Of a stretch of DNA of 64,000 bases, positions 57,876 through 64,000 are shown piece after piece. The translations under genes were made by a program, and so were the position numbers. The notes beneath the pieces are model-generated. The model was not told where the DNA came from. It saw only the letters and a list, made by a program, of their open reading frames with translations, and searched no databases. The DNA comes from Episyrphus balteatus (lineage: Eukaryota > Arthropoda > Insecta > Diptera > Syrphidae). Position 1 is the first letter of the stretch. The number at the start of each line of letters is the position of its first letter. The stretch is taken from contig NC_079134.1 in NCBI RefSeq assembly GCF_945859705.1, positions 40,996,576-41,060,575 of the forward strand, in the 5' to 3' direction.

Positions 57876-59758
57876 GTCCGGTCAATTTAGACATCCGAGG
57901 TTACATTAATTCCCAGCAAGCTGAAAATTGGTAGGATTGTTGGAAACACCATCATAAATTAAATCTAAAAAGTCCTCATCGATCCGAGGTGTGGAAAAAA
58001 ATTTACGGGGGGTCAAAGGTCAAAAAAATGGGTTTTTCACGATTTTAAGCAAAACGGTAAGTCTTATCAAAAAATTTTCAAAGCAAGAATTGTAGACCAG
58101 ATTATTATATATAAAAAGTGTCATGACACTTTTTTTCCTAAGACCCACCGTTTCTTAGGTATAACGATTCAAAAAGTTGAAGTTGAGTTGTAATCGTCCT
58201 AATCAGGCCTATTCTGAAAAAAAACTCCTAACTGAAAAGTTCCTGAAATTTCATTATTTTTTTAGCTTGAATTTCGTTCTTCAATGGTTAAGAATATGGG
58301 GAAAGCAAAAAAAAATGGAAATTTTCGCCATTTTTCAAAATGGGGGCCCTTCTCCCGAAACCATTTCCTTGGGAATTTTTGTTTAGAATATGTCTGAATA
58401 TATACAGGGTGTGCAATAGAGAATGGACAACCCTAAATTGGCTGATAGCTAGACTTATGACTGTTCTAAAAACAGATAGAAAAATGTTCTATCGCAACCA
58501 GTTCATAAAATATTGGCTTTTTTTCGTTCAGTGTATTTTAAATTTTATCATCTTATGTTTTCGTTCACTACAACCACGAATGAATGAATTTTACTTATTT
58601 CTTTTTTTTATAATTTTCTACAATAATTGTATGAGTACATAAACGCTTTAAAAACTGCAAAGCTATTGCACATTTTCGTAAAAAAAAATTTGAAATCTGT
58701 TTTTTGATGCAAAATGTAAAAAAAGTATTTTATGAAAAATTTTAAACACCTGTGGTATAAAATAAATCTATGGAAACCTAAGTGGCCAACTTTCTTAAAA
58801 ATATTCTGGTCTAAGGGGAATATTTTTAAGAAAGTTGGCCACTTAGGTTTCCATAGATTTATTTTATACCACAGGTGTTTAAAATTTTTCATAAAATACT
58901 TTTTTTACATTTTGCATCAAAAAACAGATTTCAAATTTTTTTTTACGAAAATGTGCAATAGCTTTGCAGTTTTTAAAGCGTTTATGTACTCATACAATTA
59001 TTGTAGAAAATTATAAAAAAAAGAAATAAGTAAAATTCATTCATTCGTGGTTGTAGTGAACGAAAACATAAGATGATAAAATTTAAAATACACTGAACGA
59101 AAAAAAGCCAATATTTTATGAACTGGTTGCGATAGAACATTTTTCTATCTGTTTTTAGAACAGTCATAAGTCTAGCTATCAGCCAATTTAGGGTTGTCCA
59201 TTCTCTATTGCACACCCTGTATATATTCAGACATATTCTAAACAAAAATTCCCAAGGAAATGGTTTCGGGAGAAGGGCCCCCATTTTGAAAAATGGCGAA
59301 AATTTCCATTTTTTTTTGCTTTCCCCATATTCTTAACCATTGAAGAACGAAATTCAAGCTAAAAAAATAATGAAATTTCAGGAACTTTTCAGTTAGGAGT
59401 TTTTTTTCAGAATAGGCCTGATTAGGACGATTACAACTCAACTTCAACTTTTTGAATCGTTATACCTAAGAAACGGTGGGTCTTAGGAAAAAAAGTGTCA
59501 TGACACTTTTTATATATAATAATCTGGTCTACAATTCTTGCTTTGAAAATTTTTTGATAAGACTTACCGTTTTGCTTAAAATCGTGAAAAACCCATTTTT
59601 TTGACCTTTGACCCCCCGTAAATTTTTTTCCACACCTCGGATCGATGAGGACTTTTTAGATTTAATTTATGATGGTGTTTCCAACAATCCTACCAATTTT
59701 CAGCTTGCTGGGAATTAATGTAACCTGACCCCCTTATTTTAGTCTAATTTGACCGGAC
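57876..59758. mobile_element. Foldback element with perfect 909 bp arms
   Basis: Terminal inverted repeats GTCCGGTCAATTTAGAC and GTCTAATTTGACCGGAC are flanked by TA on both sides (57874-57875 and 59759-59760). Inside, 57898-58806 and 58818-59726 are inverse copies with an 11-base spacer. Every stretch I compared base by base was identical, and three frame pairs mirror exactly around 58812: 58177-58386 with 59238-59447, 58340-58642 with 58982-59284, and 58732-59016 with 58608-58892. So no indels have accumulated. Between the TIR tip and the arm, the right side has about 15 bases more than the left. The frames have no recognised domain and are by-products. TA-flanked TIRs argue for a transposon rather than a pure assembly chimera. 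Confidence 0.85.
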
Positions 59759-59760
59759 TA

Positions 59761-60682
59761 TGGATTTTCTATTTTCCTAGTATAAAGTGTATGATAGGCA
59801 AAGAGATGTTTTTTGTCTTTTGAATGTTTTGGGGGAAAGCTCTTGGCTCTTGACCTCCCCAGCAATATTATGTGTGTGGGAATTTTAAGAAGATCCAACA
59901 CAAAAAAAAACGATTTTTCAAAGCGTTGTGCTTTTTTGAGTGTATAAATATGGCGCTGTCATTGTTAAATTTTGAATAGAAAAGAGTTAAGTACTGCACA
60001 CGAGTGATTCTTCTCAAAATTCGTTCTTATATTTTGACGAGGTTTCTTTTCTAATTCTTGTTTTTTTTTTTTTTTGACTAGAAAGAGAGTAGGATGTATT
60101 TGTTGTAGGAAGAAGGTACAATTTAATTGTCGTCTGAAACATTTATCATTTTTTGTTGTTTTTTGGTCAGAACAATGTGGAAACCTTAACAGATGTCAAC
60201 GAATAATAATAAAATAATCATTAGTATTGTGTTCAGACGTGTGTAGGTAATTCATGCTTAAATTGTAAAACTGAAATCCATATTCTTATACTGGTGTTAT
60301 TTGTGTACCTTTGTCACGTTGTTAAAAAGGTGTCATGTTTTTGTGTGGTTGCTTTATTTTAATGATCATTTTTTGTTTGTTTATTTTTTTTGTGTTAGAT
60401 TTGGAGATACAATAATTAAAAAGAAAGATTTGAATAATTGTTGTTTGAATGATCATTAAAAGCTTTTTGGAACTTTGAGTGATTATACACACTTTTATAT
60501 CTAATAGTAAAACACGACATACAGGCTAACAAATATGGTAAAGCTTGACTAAGCAAATTGCATTCCCAACACACAAACTTTATACATCGGCTTTGAGGAC
60601 ATTTTGACGCTTGTTAAGTTGGTAAGTCTTTAGAGATAGTGATAAAGTTGATGTTCTAGAAGTTTCACGAAAAACTAATAAA
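59761..60682. other. Unassigned AT-rich stretch
   Basis: No gene or shared repeat recognised. Confidence 0.5.
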
Positions 60683-62409
60683 AGAGGTTGTCTGTAAAGC
60701 CGGTTTACGGACGATGATTTTACGTGATAACGTCGTCAGAAAACATGTTGTGTGGTTTTGTTTAAAATGAGTCAATTGAAGAGTTTACTTTTTTCAAACA
60801 ATCATAATTTACAAGAAAAAGCTAAAAAAAATACCTTTTTTATTTTCTCATTATATTAAATTTTGCAATTTAAAAGCCAAGTATTTCTTCTTTTATTTTT
60901 AAATTTTTATAATGCGCAAAGAGTATAAAAATAATTTATTGAAAACAATCATTTTCATCAAAAAAAAGCAACGAAAACATGAATTTTTATCTTCTCACGT
61001 CGTTAATTCCATTTTTTTCTTTAACAACGTATGAGACATCTACAAAAAGAGCTAGAATTTTTTGAACTCGATCAAATTTCATTAAAAAGAGCAAAAAAAA
61101 ACATTTATTTTTATGTTCTCAGGCTATGGAATCAATTTTTTTGTTTGACAGCCTAAACAAAATATATACCATAAGAAAGCTTATTATTTCACATTTCATA
61201 TGACGTATCAATCTCATTTCAAAGATGCCTACAAGAGAAGTAAGAATTTTTTAAAGTCAATCATGTCGAATTTCCAGACTGAGATTACGGTACTTCCCAC
61301 ACTTGTAGTGGCTGTTCATGATCAACAGATCTCCAATGGTGTTTTGAGGTTTTTCGCAAGTTTCTTGATTTAACATTGTGAAGCTTGTAGTTAGTCTACC
61401 GTTATGTGTGATATACCAAATGAAAATTAATTGTATCAGGATGCTCATAAAAGTTTAATACAATTTCTATCTGCTCTTGATCAAAAGTTATAACCTGTTG
61501 AATTCTAAAATTTTATTTTACCGTTATCTCAAAATTGTGTTTACGAAAATGATTGAAACTTCGCACACATTTAGTCGTGGTCATGGTCTATTATTACTTT
61601 ATATACTTTATTCCTCTATCTATTAAACAAAAAAAAATATAAAAAGAAAAAATGAAGCAAATCGGTTAAAAATTGTCAAAAAACGTGTTTTTTTAAAACT
61701 TGTTTCTTCCGTTATTCAGTCATAACTCACAAAACGATTCCAATTTTTTGCACATGTACGTATAAGACCAAAACCTACACGTCCTATAAGATTGAGATTG
61801 AGCTAAAAATCAAAAACTACCCAAAAATACCCCTAAAAAACAAGGTGTTTTTCAAAAATTCATATTTTGAAACGCTGAGTGTTGGAAAAAAATCCGTGTC
61901 AGACCCCTAATTTTTTTTTCTCTCATCTTTCACTTGGCATCTTTAGAATTGTCAAAAAAAAAATTTCCCTACAAAAAATCATCATTTTGTCATAGCCCCA
62001 ACAAATGTACTTTGTTCAAACAAAACGTTATAGCTTAATTTCAAAATTTTTTAGAATTTTTTCTTAAATGCAGTTATTCTTAAATTAGTCTCATCTATTT
62101 ATAGCAAAAAAAACAATTCTCTACGATTTGGCGTTTAGATTTTAGCCCAAATTTCATCTTTCCGTTTTACCCCTGTTTACCATATTAAATGACGGAATTT
62201 TTAAAAATCCTTTTTGGATAAAGCTTTAGGTTATTATCTTTCAAATAAGCTATAGGAGATTTTTGTATCTCTAATAGTTTATTTTTAATTTTGAATTGAA
62301 TTTTTTTGCCGCACTGCGAAAGTGCGAGAGTGTAACGTTAGAAAATGGCGTCACTTTTTTGTGGTGGCTGCCATGGTTTATCGAGTTATAAGACGTTATC
62401 ACGTCAAAA
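60683..62409 (+). mobile_element. Family A element, copy 4, complete reference copy
   Basis: The left end is AGAGGTTGTCTGTAAAGCCG, then GGTTTACGGACGATGATTTT and ACGTGATAACGTCGTC. The right end is GTGGTGGCTGCCATGG, a CGAGTTATAAGACG stretch and GACGTTATCACGTCAAAA. Landmarks between are AATGAGTCAATTGAAGAG, GGCATCTTTAGAATTGTC and CGTTTTACCCCTGTTTACC. Near the left end GTAAAGCCGGTTTAC is a small hairpin, and at both ends ACGT-GATA-ACGT forms another. The interior has no transposase, helicase or reverse transcriptase. The family occupies about 9 kb of this window, so it is abundant; its class is not clear to me. Confidence 0.85.
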
Positions 62410-62607
62410 CGTAGCTAAATCATTCACAGGCAAAGACAAGTACACGTCTTCTCCGTTACCGTCTTTATATGGGAATAGTTTGGTGCAAAAAGAATGGAAA
62501 CACGCTGATGTTTAGCCAACCCCACGGTTGGTAACGCAATCAGCTATCAGCTGTCCAACCTAAAACCAGATGCACGCATGTGTTTTTTTCTTTTGACGAA
62601 GGCGGTA

Positions 62608-63065
62608 GCCATTTGATTCTCTAGGAAACATTCATAAGTGCGGTTACGCTGCGTTGTTTTCGGAACATGCGGGTTTTTTTCCGCAACGTTATCGCATGAA
62701 TGTTTACATTTATCAGCAGATTGAAGCAGCGTCACCGAACTTGTGGATGATTCTTGTAGAATCAAATAACTGCCTTATGCGTCAAAAAAAGGATCAACCT
62801 AAGGCCACCCACCATACCTAGTCTTTTTAAATTAAATATAAAGCCTGCGTTTCTTTGAAGCTCAATGCAGCATCAGTTTGATTCTTACATTTCTAATAGT
62901 GAAATTGAGTATGCATATACTAGGTATGCGGTAACGCTAGGATGACGCTGCGGTTAAGAAACCAGGTTTCCAAATCAACGCAACGACATCGCAGTGTCAA
63001 CGCAAGATCAGTAGATTGATGAAGAGTCACCGCACTTGTGAATTATATTCTTGTGAAATAAAAAT
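62608..63065. repeat. Two adjacent small foldback units
   Basis: ATTTGATTCTCTAGGAAACA then AAGTGCGGTTACGCTGC at 62611-62652 pairs inversely with GCAGCGTCACCGAACTTGTG and GATTCTTGTAGAATCAAAT at 62726-62767. A second unit has TATGCGGTAACGCT at about 62925 and AGTCACCGCACTTGTG at about 63026. Both units are richer in G+C than their flanks. They could be tandem copies of one short MITE. The 72-codon minus frame at 62547-62765 is a shadow. Confidence 0.6.
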
Positions 63066-63159
63066 GCATTGAAAAATACATGGTGTCCACAGGGCTTTAA
63101 GTGGAATCAGTAGAGGTTGTGATTTGTTCATACTTTGAAAACTATGTGTTTTCTAACAG

Positions 63160-63625
63160 TGCAACGATTTTTTACCTAAAAAAACGGCCACGCCATATTT
63201 CCGTTCCCCGCATTTTTTGAGAAAAACTAAAAACGCAGGTTTGTTAGAATCAATAAGTCTATTACGTATACTAAACTTAATCAAAATCGTTAGACCCGTT
63301 TTCGAGAAAATTGCAATACCTCGAAAACGTTATATGGGAGACATGTGTTTAAAAGGAGACATTAAAAAAAACAAAAAAAAAACGTGTCTAGGGAATAACG
63401 TCAAAATCATCTGTACCAAGTTTCAAGCAAATCCATCCAACCGTTTAGGCCCTAGCTCGATGAACAGATGGGCGCATAGACCGACGGACGGCATGCCGAA
63501 AACCACTTTTTTGATCTTCTCCATCATCGTAATGTTGGTTTTGATTAAAACCTCGAATACTTGCCCTATAGAGCAAGTAAAAATAAAATGCACGACTGGG
63601 TCGTAGGCTGGGTCACAAATGTATG
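63160..63625 (+). repeat. Family J interspersed repeat fragment
   Basis: It contains paired sentence-like blocks: CTTAATCAAAATCGTTAGAC with CGTTTTCGAGAAAATTGC, and ACCAAGTTTCAAGCAAATCC with AACCGTTTAGGCCCTAGC, then GATGAACAGATGGGCG and GACCGACGGACGGC. Repeats with this order (a line about the phrase AATCGTT...CCGTTTTCGAG, then GAACAGA and GACGGACGG runs) are widespread in arthropod genomes. The end near 63575-63600 (AATAAAATGCACGACTGGGT) is the inverse of the segment bordering the family G copy at 15206. The 129-codon frame at 63217-63606 crosses it with no recognised domain. Confidence 0.55.
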
Positions 63626-63734
63626 GAGAAATTTTTTTTGCTGATTTTTTTACGGGCACAGTGATGAAAAGGTGCCAAACTGTGAATAGAACAATAATAT
63701 AAAGTTTGGTTATAATCGGACTTTATCTTCTGCC

Positions 63735-64000
63735 TCCGGTTGCCCAGCCAAGTTCTCTATGAACCTTGGTCCTAAAACCTTAGAAAAAAACTCAGGCCTT
63801 TTTCGAACCATTCTTACTTTTGTTTCAATAATGTCAAACATTTCAAACTCGTTTTATTTGTTAACATAGTCCAAATCAAGCTCCTCAAAAACTTTCAGCT
63901 ACGTAGGATTAGTAGTTTCTGAGAAAAAGGCTTTCCAAAATCGCAAAAAGCGTTGCTGATTTATACTCACTAACACACTAACTAACATATGATAAAAATT
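63735..64000 (+). repeat. Family H repeat, opening part, cut by the window end
   Basis: TTGCCCAGCCAAGTTCTCTA, then AACTCAGGCC, ATTTCAAACTCG, a TTTCAGC block and TTTCTGAGAAAAAGGC line up with 39634-39850. The following TATACTCACTAACACACTAA corresponds to the CTGACTCA tract at 39861. The tandem units would lie beyond the window. Confidence 0.75.

Noticed and set aside
57439..57934. Overlapping 115- and 125-codon frames on opposite strands
   Set aside because: Neither has a recognisable domain. The plus frame runs into the foldback element, and the two overlap heavily.
58177..59447. Pairs of identical 69-, 94- and 100-codon frames on opposite strands
   Set aside because: They are mirror images produced by the perfect palindrome. 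They have no recognised domain, and their composition follows AT-rich DNA.
63217..63606. 129-codon frame near the right end
   Set aside because: It crosses the dispersed family J repeat and has no domain; such repeats are non-coding.
1..64000. CRISPR arrays, operons, bacterial promoters or terminators
   Set aside because: The tandem and inverted repeats have transposon or minisatellite structure, and the sequence is eukaryotic in character.

Overview
This window looks like about 64 kb of AT-rich, intron-like or intergenic DNA from an insect, most likely a dipteran. The evidence is long poly-A/T tracts, islands of CAG/CAA/GAC/CATCGT simple repeats, insect-style TA-flanked MITEs, and decayed non-LTR retrotransposon reverse transcriptases. 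No open reading frame convinces me as a host protein-coding gene. All long ATG frames are short, low in complexity, or shadows of repeats (identical frames appear on opposite strands inside inverted repeats). I found no rRNA gene, intact tRNA gene, CRISPR array or bacterial-style operon. Family letters A-J below are my own labels.

Layout. 0-3.5 kb: fragment of family A, then a GC-richer island with a well-spaced candidate core promoter (TATA, initiator, DPE; TSS about 1859, + strand). 3.5-7 kb: half copy of family B and a 2.6 kb foldback element (family C, TAA on both sides). 8.2-11.4 kb: a family A element with internal duplications. 12-16.6 kb: several MITEs, including an 880 bp Tc1-like foldback. 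17-18.5 kb: a simple-repeat island. 20-24 kb: a hairpin MITE, a half C element and a family G repeat. 25.3-26.2 kb: a tandem array with about 197 bp units. 27.4-30.6 kb: two Foldback-like elements whose terminal repeats are a 15 bp minisatellite; each has an exact 9 bp target duplication.

33-39.5 kb: decayed LINE fragments, a MITE flanked by ATTT, and a 680 bp block of degenerate tandem repeats duplicated about 2 kb away. 39.6-42.6 kb: family H tandem units, a 344 bp palindrome and a foldback B element. 44-45.5 kb: a region studded with AAGCTTC motifs and a tRNA-like segment. 47-49.3 kb: family F repeats that received two MITEs; sister copies show the empty sites. 50-56 kb: two more family A elements. 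57.9-59.8 kb: a 1.88 kb element that is almost entirely a perfect palindrome (two 909 bp arms, 11 bp spacer). 60.7-62.4 kb: a full family A element, then small foldbacks and fragments of families J and H.

Taken together, this is a transposon graveyard with unusually many foldback architectures, probably inside or beside a large gene. If the candidate promoter is real, the rest of the window on the + strand could be a large first intron. That is inference; nothing in the window proves it.
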